From the NCBI RefSeq assembly GCF_001518015.1, contig NZ_LPUY01000012.1, forward strand, positions 124,001-188,000: DNA of 64,000 bases, read 5' to 3'. Source of the DNA: Tritonibacter horizontis (GTDB lineage: Bacteria; Pseudomonadota; Alphaproteobacteria; Rhodobacterales; Rhodobacteraceae). The notes beneath the pieces are model-generated. The model did no database searches and was not told the DNA's origin. It was given only the letters and a program-made list of their open reading frames with translations. Position numbers and translations under genes: made by a program. Positions within the stretch are counted from its first letter, which is position 1. The number at the start of each line of letters is the position of its first letter. Shown piece after piece: positions 54,428-61,803 of this stretch.

Positions 54428-54868
54428 CTAGAGCTCCGCTCCGGCGGCAGCCCAGGCAACCATCTCGTCATCTGCGATTGTCAGCGACACTCGCCATTGG
54501 CCGTCTGTCTTGCGCAGAATGTAGACGTGTTCCCAATCGGCGACAGGCGCTCCATCCGAGCTAAGCATTGAGTATGCCATGCGTGCCTGAGCAACGCCCG
54601 GGAATAACTCCACTGCGGAAAGCAGTTCACCAGTGGGTTCAGCAACACCTTGGTTTCGGTAGAAGGTCAGCAGCGTCACGCAATGATTGCGAAACGCCTC
54701 GCGATCCATCGAGAAGTTCCCTGTGGGTGTGGGGAACAAGCCGACCTCGTCCCACAACTCACTTATTGCTAAAGCATCCTCTCGGCGAAAAGCGCTTAGG
54801 TAGGCAGAAAAAAACGCCGCAATCTCGCTCTCAAAGACCGAGCTTTCGTCAGTCGCTTTGTCAGTCAT
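54428..54868 (-). CDS. SnoaL/NTF2-like protein
   Basis: The 146-residue protein has FESEIAAFFSAYLSAFRRED, MDREAFRNHCVTLLTFYRNQ and EHVYILRKTDGQWRVSLTIA, matching the SnoaL-like/DUF4440-type fold. The catalytic role is not clear. It starts directly after the ParD-like gene (adjacent stop and start), so they are likely cotranscribed, which is unusual for an antitoxin. Confidence 0.72.
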   Translation of the reverse strand: MTDKATDESSVFESEIAAFFSAYLSAFRREDALAISELWDEVGLFPTPTGNFSMDREAFRNHCVTLLTFYRNQGVAEPTGELLSAVELFPGVAQARMAYSMLSSDGAPVADWEHVYILRKTDGQWRVSLTIADDEMVAWAAAGAEL

Positions 54869-55072
54869 TCAAGCGACTTCCACGTCGGTTTCGCTGGCAA
54901 CTGTCTGAAGCTGCATCTTCACAATATCGGTGAATGCGAGTGTCGGATTGGCCTCGGCTAGCATACCGATTTTCATCCAGAACTCAGCCTGAGCATTGAT
55001 CGATCGGCACATGACAGCGCTCGCGCGCCTAACATCTTCGTGCAGGCCGTCGTCGATTTTCACCAGTCCCAT
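54869..55072 (-). CDS. ParD-like antitoxin family protein
   Basis: The 67-residue protein reads MGLVKIDDGLHEDVRRASAV and RSINAQAEFWMKIGMLAEAN. This is the ParD-like ribbon-helix-helix family described as a type II antitoxin. No ParE or other toxin follows; the next gene is a SnoaL-like protein. A perfect 17-base dyad upstream would be its autoregulatory site. Confidence 0.8.
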   Translation of the reverse strand: MGLVKIDDGLHEDVRRASAVMCRSINAQAEFWMKIGMLAEANPTLAFTDIVKMQLQTVASETDVEVA

Positions 55073-55089
55073 TCATAGCCTCGCTTTCT

Positions 55090-55106
55090 ATATACGAAAC
55101 GTATAT
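55090..55106. promoter_or_regulatory. Perfect dyad upstream of ParD-like gene
   Basis: ATATACGAAACGTATAT has exact 7-base arms around AAA, 18 bases before the ATG. It is the expected position and shape for an RHH antitoxin operator. A further ATATAT-rich half-site follows near 55112. Confidence 0.7.
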
Positions 55107-55245
55107 GCTTCATATATCGACATTGTCAATGTTGGTTAGATCGTACGACTGTAAGAGTTTCAGGATGCTCACCGAAAGCCGACCTTCGTAGCCAGTGCAG
55201 TATCGATGACTCGGGCTCCAAGCCGACGTCGGGCGAAAAGCAGCA

Positions 55246-55661
55246 TTGGATGGTATGATGTCTCGTCAACGTCGAATCGTCGACCTGGTGCAGATCAAGG
55301 TGGTCGATGTCATGGCGTCAGGCGAAATCAAGGAGCGCGCGTCGGTGTTCCCGAGCAAGACCACGAAACCTGTGCGTTTCGAGATTTCTGAAGGCACCCG
55401 TGCATCTCTGACAAGATGGATGCGGGAGCCGCTGATGATCGGTTCAGAATACCTCTGGCCGGGGCGTTTTCACGAACGGCTTCATATCTCAACCCGTCAG
55501 AACGCGCGGATTGTCCGTGAGTGGGTGACATCCATTGGCCTGGAGCCGAGCGCCTATGGCACGCATTCGATGCGGCGAACGAAGGGGACTCAAATCTACA
55601 GGAAAACAGGCAACCTGCGGGCAGTCCAACTGTTGTTGGGCCATACCAAGATGGACAGCAC
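55246..55661 (+). pseudogene. Tyrosine recombinase (phage-type integrase) fragment
   Basis: The frame contains the catalytic part of a small tyrosine recombinase: KTTKPVRFEISEGTRASLTR, GTHSMRRTKGTQIYRKT with the HxxR pair and VQLLLGHTKMDST, where the second histidine lies. The C-terminal YLGVE-type tyrosine segment should follow but is cut off at about 55661. The N-terminal SAM-like domain is also missing. Confidence 0.8.
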
Positions 55662-55958
55662 CCCAAGCAGATCGAGGCGGTCCGCGCCACCGGCGCCGGT
55701 TCCGCGCAGGTTCTGGTCTATGGCGTGGTGCCGCAGGTCATGCCCGCGCTTTGGGGCATCTCGGTGTTCCGGTGGGATAGCAACATTCGGGAAAGCACCA
55801 TCCTTGGCCTTGTCGGCGCGGGCGGTATCGGCCTGAAGTTGAACGCCTCGATGGCGGTTCTGGCGTGGGACCAGGTGACAGTGATCCTTCTGCTGATCCT
55901 CACGACCGTTGTGGTCAGTGAATGGATTTCGGCCGTGATCCGCCGTGCGATCATCTAA
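55662..55958 (+). pseudogene. phnE: Phosphonate ABC permease (PhnE) C-terminal fragment
   Basis: In a different frame from the integrase, IEAVRATGAGSAQVLVYGVV, MPALWGISVFRWDSNIREST and GLVGAGGIGLKLNASM are the C-terminal third of PhnE, ending at SEWISAVIRRAII. It has no start codon or ribosome site of its own. No other phn gene is near. A deletion has joined the two loci. Confidence 0.82.
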
Positions 55959-56001
55959 CTGGAGTGATCTCAAGATACGCCGGGCACCCTTGGCATCGAC
56001 C

Positions 56002-56322
56002 TTAGTCTGGCAGGCCGATGCCCGCACAGGCGCTTGCATCGCCGCCGCAGCAATCCTTTAGCAGAAAGCGCACAAGCCCGTTCACCGCATCAAACCGCGG
56101 GGCATACTGGATCTCGCGGTGGTGGCGTTCGGTGCTGACCAAACCGGCGCGTTTTAAGGTCGCCAGATGTCCCGACAGGGTCGAGGGCTTGATGTCCAGC
56201 AGGCGCCCGACCTCCATCGCCGGCGTACCCGTCGGGCCGCGCTGCACCAACAGCCGAAAGATCTCGAGCCGGGTGTCATGGGCAAGGGCGCCAAAGGCGT
56301 CGATGGCGGAAGGCTGATCCAT
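56002..56322 (-). CDS. arsR: ArsR-family arsenite-responsive repressor
   Basis: The 106-residue wHTH repressor has FGALAHDTRLEIFRLLVQRG, STLSGHLATLKRAGLVS and the wing REIQYAPRF. Cysteines near the C terminus (LKDCCGGDASAC) probably bind As(III), as in the C-terminal-cysteine ArsR types. Divergent from acr3 with two palindromic sites between. Confidence 0.9.
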   Translation of the reverse strand: MDQPSAIDAFGALAHDTRLEIFRLLVQRGPTGTPAMEVGRLLDIKPSTLSGHLATLKRAGLVSTERHHREIQYAPRFDAVNGLVRFLLKDCCGGDASACAGIGLPD

Positions 56323-56404
56323 ATTTCGTAATTACGCGAAATGAAGCGTGTTGACAAGCCGACCTGTGCTGGCCTACCCATCTTTCAATTCGCAAATGTG
56401 CGAA
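56323..56404. promoter_or_regulatory. Paired ArsR operators in the ars divergent promoter
   Basis: ATTTCG(TAATTACG)CGAAAT at 56323-56342 touches the arsR start. TTCGCA-AATG-TGCGAA at 56389-56404 is a perfect 16-base dyad before acr3. Both share TTCG/CGAA arms. TTGACA at 56351-56356 can be the acr3 -35 box. Confidence 0.75.
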
Positions 56405-56434
56405 ATGACAATTTCATGACACCGGAGCCTCCCC

Positions 56435-57481
56435 ATGTCCGACACTGCCGCCCCCACGCCGATGGGCCGCTTTGAACGCCTTCTGACCCTTTGGGTCGCG
56501 ATCGCCATGGTGGCGGGGATCGCCATCGGCACTGTGGCGCCGGGTCTCGTCAACGCCATCGCCGCGGCCGAGGTGGCGTCGATCAATCTTGTCGTCGCCG
56601 TGCTGATCTGGGCGATGGTCTACCCGATGATGGTCAGCGTGGATTTTGGCGCCGTCGCCGGGGTCGCGCGCCAACCCAAGGGGTTGCTGGTCACCTTGGT
56701 CGTGAACTGGCTGATCAAGCCCTTCACCATGGCCTTCCTCGCCGTGCTCTTCTTTGACCACGTTTTCGCGCCCTGGATCGCGCCCGAGGATGCGGCGCAA
56801 TACATCGCCGGGCTGATCCTGCTGGGGGCGGCGCCCTGTACCGCAATGGTGTTCGTCTGGAGCCAGCTGACCCGCGGCGATGCCACCTATACGCTTGTGC
56901 AGGTGTCGGTGAACGATCTGATCATGGTGGTGGCCTTCGCACCCATCGTCGCGCTGCTGCTCGGCGTGACCGAGATTGTGGTGCCATGGAGCACACTGGT
57001 TCTGGCCACGGTGCTTTATGTGGTTCTGCCGCTTGTTGCGGGCCTTTTGACCCGCCGCGCCCTTGGGTCAGAGGAGGCCATTGCCGGTTTCACCGCGCGC
57101 ATTAAACCCCTGTCGATGATCGGGCTGATCGCAACGGTTGCCATCCTTTTCGGCCTGCAGGGCGAGACCATCCTGTCGCGCCCCGGTGTCATCGCGCTGA
57201 TTGCGGTGCCGATCCTGATCCAGAGCTACGGGATTTTCGCCATTGCCTATGGCGCGGCCTTCCTGATGAAGGTGCCGCACCGAATTGCCGCGCCCTGCGC
57301 CATGATCGGCACGTCAAACTTCTTCGAACTCGCCGTGGCGGTGGCGATCAGCCTGTTTGGCCTGAACTCCGGCGCTGCGCTGGCCACGGTTGTGGGGGTG
57401 CTTGTCGAGGTGCCGGTGATGCTCTCGCTGGTCGCCTTTGCGAACCGGACCCGCGCGCGCTTTCCAGAAACCGGAGCCTGA
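56435..57481 (+). CDS. acr3: ACR3-family arsenite efflux permease
   Basis: The 348-residue protein has about ten membrane helices. C135 in [15 protein letters not shown] is the conserved cysteine of helix 4, and [13 protein letters not shown] is a second signature. [15 protein letters not shown] near the end is also typical. It extrudes As(III) using the proton gradient. It is commonly annotated arsB but belongs to ACR3. Confidence 0.92.
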   Translation: MSDTAAPTPMGRFERLLTLWVAIAMVAGIAIGTVAPGLVNAIAAAEVASINLVVAVLIWAMVYPMMVSVDFGAVAGVARQPKGLLVTLVVNWLIKPFTMAFLAVLFFDHVFAPWIAPEDAAQYIAGLILLGAAPCTAMVFVWSQLTRGDATYTLVQVSVNDLIMVVAFAPIVALLLGVTEIVVPWSTLVLATVLYVVLPLVAGLLTRRALGSEEAIAGFTARIKPLSMIGLIATVAILFGLQGETILSRPGVIALIAVPILIQSYGIFAIAYGAAFLMKVPHRIAAPCAMIGTSNFFELAVAVAISLFGLNSGAALATVVGVLVEVPVMLSLVAFANRTRARFPETGA

Positions 57482-57484
57482 CCC

Positions 57485-57901
57485 ATGATCGTCATCCACC
57501 ACAATCCCGACTGCGGCACCTCGCGCAATGTGCTGGCCTTCATTCGCGCCGCCGGGATGGAACCGGTCGTCATCGACTATCTGGCCGAGGGCTGGACCCG
57601 CCCGCAGCTTCTGGCGCTGTTTGCCGCCGCCGATCTGACCCCGCGCGCGGCGTTGCGCGAAACGAAATCCCCGGCACAGGACCTGGGGTTGCTGGCAGAT
57701 GGCGTTGCGGACGAAACGATTCTGAACGCGATGCTGGAGCATCCAATCCTCGTGAACCGCCCGATCGTCTGCAGCCCGAAGGGGGTGCGCCTGTGCCGCC
57801 CGTCCGAGGCCGTTTTCGACCTGCTTGATCACTTGCCACCCGGGCCGCTCTGCAAGGAAGACGGCCAGATGGTGATCAACAAGACCGGAGCCCGCCCATG
57901 A
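57485..57901 (+). CDS. arsC: Arsenate reductase, glutaredoxin-dependent
   Basis: The 138-residue ArsC has the active C10 in [13 protein letters not shown], an LRETKSP region, and the NRPIV segment with arginines that bind the oxyanion ([15 protein letters not shown]). It reduces As(V) to As(III) for export by ACR3. It starts three bases after acr3. Confidence 0.9.
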   Translation: MIVIHHNPDCGTSRNVLAFIRAAGMEPVVIDYLAEGWTRPQLLALFAAADLTPRAALRETKSPAQDLGLLADGVADETILNAMLEHPILVNRPIVCSPKGVRLCRPSEAVFDLLDHLPPGPLCKEDGQMVINKTGARP

Positions 57902-58611
57902 CCGACACACCTCAGATCACCGATGCTGCCTTTGCCCGGATCGACCCGGATACCCTCTTTCCGGCGACCCGCAGCACCCACGCACCCCGGATCCTGATCC
58001 TCTATGGCTCTTTGCGCGAACGCAGCTTCTCCCGCTTCACGGCGGAGGAAGCCGGGCGGATTCTCACCCGGCTCGGGGCCGAAGTGAAGATTTTCGATCC
58101 CCACGACCTGCCCGCGCCCGACAGTGTCCCTGCCGATCACCCCAAGGTGGCCGAACTGCGCGATCTGGTCACATGGTGCGAGGGCATGGCCTGGTCGTCG
58201 CCCGAACGGCACGGCGCCATGACCGGCATCATGAAAAGCCAGATAGACTGGATCCCGCTGTCGCTTGGCGGTGTGCGGCCAACGCAGGGCAAGACGCTGG
58301 CAGTCATGCAGGTGTGCGGCGGCTCGCAGTCGTTCAACACGGTGAACCAGCTACGGATTCTCGGCCGTTGGATGCGGCTCTTGACCATTCCAAACCAATC
58401 GTCGGTCGCCAAGGCCTGGGACGAGTTCGATGAGGACGGCCGCATGAGGCCTTCGCCCTATTACAACCGCATCGTCGACGTGATGGAGGAACTGGTGAAA
58501 TTCACCCTATTGACCCGAGACATCCGCGACCATCTGGTGGATCGCTACTCTGAACGGGTCGAGGATCACGCCACGCTGTCGGCACGGGTCAATCAGGCCA
58601 AGGCCGTGTGA
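57898..58611 (+). CDS. arsH: ArsH-type NADPH:FMN oxidoreductase
   Basis: The 237-residue flavodoxin-like protein has the FMN loop [12 protein letters not shown] and [18 protein letters not shown], both diagnostic of ArsH. ArsH oxidises trivalent organoarsenicals. Its ATG overlaps the arsC stop by four bases. Confidence 0.92.
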   Translation: MTDTPQITDAAFARIDPDTLFPATRSTHAPRILILYGSLRERSFSRFTAEEAGRILTRLGAEVKIFDPHDLPAPDSVPADHPKVAELRDLVTWCEGMAWSSPERHGAMTGIMKSQIDWIPLSLGGVRPTQGKTLAVMQVCGGSQSFNTVNQLRILGRWMRLLTIPNQSSVAKAWDEFDEDGRMRPSPYYNRIVDVMEELVKFTLLTRDIRDHLVDRYSERVEDHATLSARVNQAKAV

Positions 58612-59888
58612 TGATCGGATTGGCGACAGGGATCGATCGGGCTTTGGCAGTTGTCGGACTGGACCCGCATCGTTTCGCCATGGCCCAACCTGAACGGGCA
58701 GAACGGTTGGCTTTCTGGTTGCTGGGCCTGGCCGAAACCGTCGGATACGGCGCGTTCTTCTATATCTTCGCGGCGCTGCTGCTGGCTTGGGAACAGGCTC
58801 TGCCCTACGGGAAGGGCTGGCTGGCCTTTGCCTTCATGTGTGCAACGCTGACAGCGGCCCTGGTCTCACCGTTTGCGGGGCGCATGATCGATGCGGGCCG
58901 GGGGCGCTGGCTGCTGACCGGCGGGTTGGCCATTGGCGCCCTGTCGCTGCTGCTGCTGGCCGGATCACAAAGCTACCCGGTCTTTTTCCTGGCCTGGCTG
59001 GGTCTTGGCGTCGCCGAGGGGCTGTGCCTTTATGAACCCTGCTTTGCTTTCGTGACCCGCACCGCCCATGACCGCGCGCGCAGTGGCATCACGCGGATCA
59101 CGCTGGTGGCGGGCTTTGCCTCCACCCTCGCCTATCCGGCAGGAGCCTTCCTGGCAGAGGCCCTGGGCTGGCGCGGTGCGGTGCTCTGCTTTGCCGGGGC
59201 GGTGGTTCTGGTCGGGCTGCCGGCCATGTTCGCCGGTGCCACCATGCTGGAATGCTGCCCCGAGGACGACCAGACGCCCGAGCGCAAGTCGGGGGATCGC
59301 ACCGCTTTTGTTGCCGCGCGTGCCCGACCGGAATTCTGGCTGATCCTGCTGGCATTTTCGTTCATCGGCCTCGCCTATGCGATGATCATCACCCATGTCA
59401 TGCCGATCCTGACCGACCGGGGGCTCACCCTTGGGCAGGCAGTCCTCGCCGCCTCGCTCTTTGGCCCAATGCAGGTTGCGGGGCGTCTTGCGATGATGGC
59501 AGCAGGGCACCGGGTGACAGGCGTGGTGGTGGCTGCGATGTCCTTTGTCGGGGTCGCGTCGGCCATTGCCGTATTGCTGTTTGTGGTTCCATCGATGCCG
59601 CAGGCCGGCTTTGCCTTTGCCCTGCTGTTCGGGGCAAGCTTTGGCGTCATCAGCATCCTAAAGCCGGTGGTGATGGCCGAGGTGTTGGGCCGCCGTGGGT
59701 TTGGCATGATCGCAGGCTTCATGGCAGTGCCGTTCCTGATCGCCGGAGCCATCGCCCCCCAGGCAGCCGCAGTGCTGTGGCGGATCTCTGGCTACGATCT
59801 TGCTCTGATCGTGGCGCTTGGGCTGTCGGCCCTTGCACTCGCCGCGCTTGCCCTGTTGATCCTGCGGGACCGACAACAGGGCAGGTGA
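58611..59888 (+). CDS. MFS transporter of the arsenic operon, possibly ArsK-like
   Basis: The 425-residue protein has twelve predicted helices with SPFAGRMIDAGRGRWLLTGG as the MFS motif-A loop. It is coupled to arsH by TGATG. MFS exporters named ArsK and ArsJ are known in arsenic operons; no gapdh-like partner of ArsJ is present, so ArsK is the nearer comparison. The substrate may be trivalent arsenicals. ATG 58611 is preferred over GTG 58608. Confidence 0.8.
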   Translation: MIGLATGIDRALAVVGLDPHRFAMAQPERAERLAFWLLGLAETVGYGAFFYIFAALLLAWEQALPYGKGWLAFAFMCATLTAALVSPFAGRMIDAGRGRWLLTGGLAIGALSLLLLAGSQSYPVFFLAWLGLGVAEGLCLYEPCFAFVTRTAHDRARSGITRITLVAGFASTLAYPAGAFLAEALGWRGAVLCFAGAVVLVGLPAMFAGATMLECCPEDDQTPERKSGDRTAFVAARARPEFWLILLAFSFIGLAYAMIITHVMPILTDRGLTLGQAVLAASLFGPMQVAGRLAMMAAGHRVTGVVVAAMSFVGVASAIAVLLFVVPSMPQAGFAFALLFGASFGVISILKPVVMAEVLGRRGFGMIAGFMAVPFLIAGAIAPQAAAVLWRISGYDLALIVALGLSALALAALALLILRDRQQGR

Positions 59889-60069
59889 CGACCTTCTGAC
59901 CAGTGGCCGCGGTGAGGACACGTTGCGTGGATCATCAGGCGATGATGAGCGGTTTTGCCACGCCACCGATCGGAAGAGGCCGGCGGGCTGACAAAATCGT
60001 GAGCAATGCGACGGAAACCTCTGCCGGTGACGTATGATGCAGAATGAAGTCCGCAGAAAGTCATGGAAC

Positions 60070-60606
60070 ATGCGCCATCTATCAGACAGACCAGATCGCT
60101 TCGGCCCCGTGAGCCGCGCCTTTCATTGGGGCATGGCTGCGCTTTTTTCGCTGCAATTCATGTCGGCTGCCGCCCATTGGGCGCTGCCGCGTGACCACGC
60201 ACTGCGTGGCACGCTGTGGAGCTATCACACAGATCTGGGGTTAACATTGTTTGTCCTGGTCTTGCTACGGGGCACCTGGGGGCTGTGGAACCTGCGACAG
60301 AGGCCGCGGCACGCAGGTCTTGTGGGTCGGGCGGCAACCGCCGGACATGCGGTATTGTATCTGCTCATGGTGATCGTGCCTGCCTTAAAAATCCTGGCGG
60401 CTGCTGGAGGGACCCGCGGTCTCGGTTATCTCGGTCTCACGCTCATCCCGGGGCGCGAGACGGCGATTGACTGGACCAAGGCCGCGGCGGAGTGGCACGC
60501 TACATTGGGATGGTTTCTGGCGGCCCTGTTGCTTGGACACATCGTGATGGCAATAGGCTGGCATCGTGTCATCAAGCGCGATGATGTCCTGAGCCGTATG
60601 GTTTGA
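60070..60606 (+). CDS. Cytochrome b561
   Basis: The 178-residue membrane protein has four helices and four heme-type histidines: SRAFHWGMA, WSYHTDLGL, TAGHAVLYL and LLGHIVMAI (plus AEWHATLGW). It resembles the bacterial b561 family that moves electrons from quinol or superoxide. ATG 60070 is used; ATG 60034 is in frame upstream. It precedes an RND efflux pair on the same strand. Confidence 0.85.
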   Translation: MRHLSDRPDRFGPVSRAFHWGMAALFSLQFMSAAAHWALPRDHALRGTLWSYHTDLGLTLFVLVLLRGTWGLWNLRQRPRHAGLVGRAATAGHAVLYLLMVIVPALKILAAAGGTRGLGYLGLTLIPGRETAIDWTKAAAEWHATLGWFLAALLLGHIVMAIGWHRVIKRDDVLSRMV

Positions 60607-60675
60607 CGACGGCCACCCAACCTAATCAACTCGCAGGCCCAGAGGCCCAATGCGCGTTCAGGAGCTCGTATTATC

Positions 60676-61803
60676 TTGAAGAAATTTTTTGTAGCCCTTC
60701 TGTCACTCGGCGTCGTTGCTGGCGCCTACTCGATTACATTTGGTGTGCCCGCCGAGGTTGCGCAACTCTGGGGCGGCACCCCGGAGACGGCGGACGCCGC
60801 GCCGCCCCGCCGCCCCGGAGGCGGCCCGCGTGGCCAGGGGCGGAGCACGACCGTCGTCCTCGCCCCGCTTGAGGAACGCAGCTATACGCTTGTGTTGCGC
60901 ACCGTCGGCAGCGCCGTCTCCCTGCGCCGGTCAACCGTGGTGACCACAGAGGCCGGAGAGGTTGTGGAAACCGCGTTGCAGGCCAACAAGCGCGTTGAAA
61001 AGGGCGCGGTTTTGCTGCGACTGGACGACCGCACCGAACGGCTCGAGTTGGAAATTGCCGAAGCCAACCGCGACCAGGTGCAGGACACCGTCACCCGCTA
61101 CAAAGGGCTTCGTCAGAACGGCAATGCCGTCGTGACCGACGTGGCCCTTTCCGAAGCCGAAGTGGCGCTGCGGCTGGCGAAGGCCAATGTCGGACTTGCC
61201 GAAGTTGCCCTGGAAAACCGCTCGCTGGTGGCGCCGATTTCTGGGCGCCTGGGGCTGAGCGATGTGCATGCCGGTGACCAGTTGTCCAGCGGAGACACCA
61301 TCGTCACCATCGATGACACCACGATGCTGTTGGCGACGTTCGAGGTTCCGGAACGCTCCATCGGATTGCTCGCCGAGGGCAAGCCGGTTCTCGTGACCAC
61401 GCCGACCTACACGGGGCGGGTTTTTCAAGGCAGAGTCACGGCTTTTGACAGCCGCCTCGACAGTGTGACGCGCAGCGCCACCGTGGAGGCGGGGATCGAC
61501 AATGCCGAAGGGCTGCTGCTGTCAGGCATGACCTTCGCAATCCGGATGACAGAGGAAACCGTGCCGCTGCCAGTCGTGCCCGCCACGGCAATTACCTGGG
61601 ACCGCACCGGTGCAGGCATTTGGGTTGCCGAGGAGGGCCGCACCACCCGTCTCCCGGCCACAATCCGCTATCGCGACGGCGATCAGGTTTGGATCGAAAC
61701 CGAGGCATCACTGGGCACACAGGTCGTCGTCGAAGGTGCGTCCAAATTGCGCGAAGGCGCGCAGGTCACCACTGCCGACCTCAGCCGGGGGCCAGGCGCA
61801 TGA
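60676..61803 (+). CDS. RND efflux periplasmic adaptor subunit
   Basis: The 375-residue HlyD-type adaptor has a signal anchor KKFFVALLSLGVVAGAYSI, a lipoyl/hairpin part (VVTTEAGEVVETALQANKRV, LVAPISGRLGLSDVHAGDQL) and the beta-barrel VPATAITWDRTGAGI. TTG 60676 is used with AGGAG at a longish 12 bases; no ATG or GTG lies nearby in frame. Overlaps the pump gene (ATGA). Confidence 0.87.
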   Translation: MKKFFVALLSLGVVAGAYSITFGVPAEVAQLWGGTPETADAAPPRRPGGGPRGQGRSTTVVLAPLEERSYTLVLRTVGSAVSLRRSTVVTTEAGEVVETALQANKRVEKGAVLLRLDDRTERLELEIAEANRDQVQDTVTRYKGLRQNGNAVVTDVALSEAEVALRLAKANVGLAEVALENRSLVAPISGRLGLSDVHAGDQLSSGDTIVTIDDTTMLLATFEVPERSIGLLAEGKPVLVTTPTYTGRVFQGRVTAFDSRLDSVTRSATVEAGIDNAEGLLLSGMTFAIRMTEETVPLPVVPATAITWDRTGAGIWVAEEGRTTRLPATIRYRDGDQVWIETEASLGTQVVVEGASKLREGAQVTTADLSRGPGA

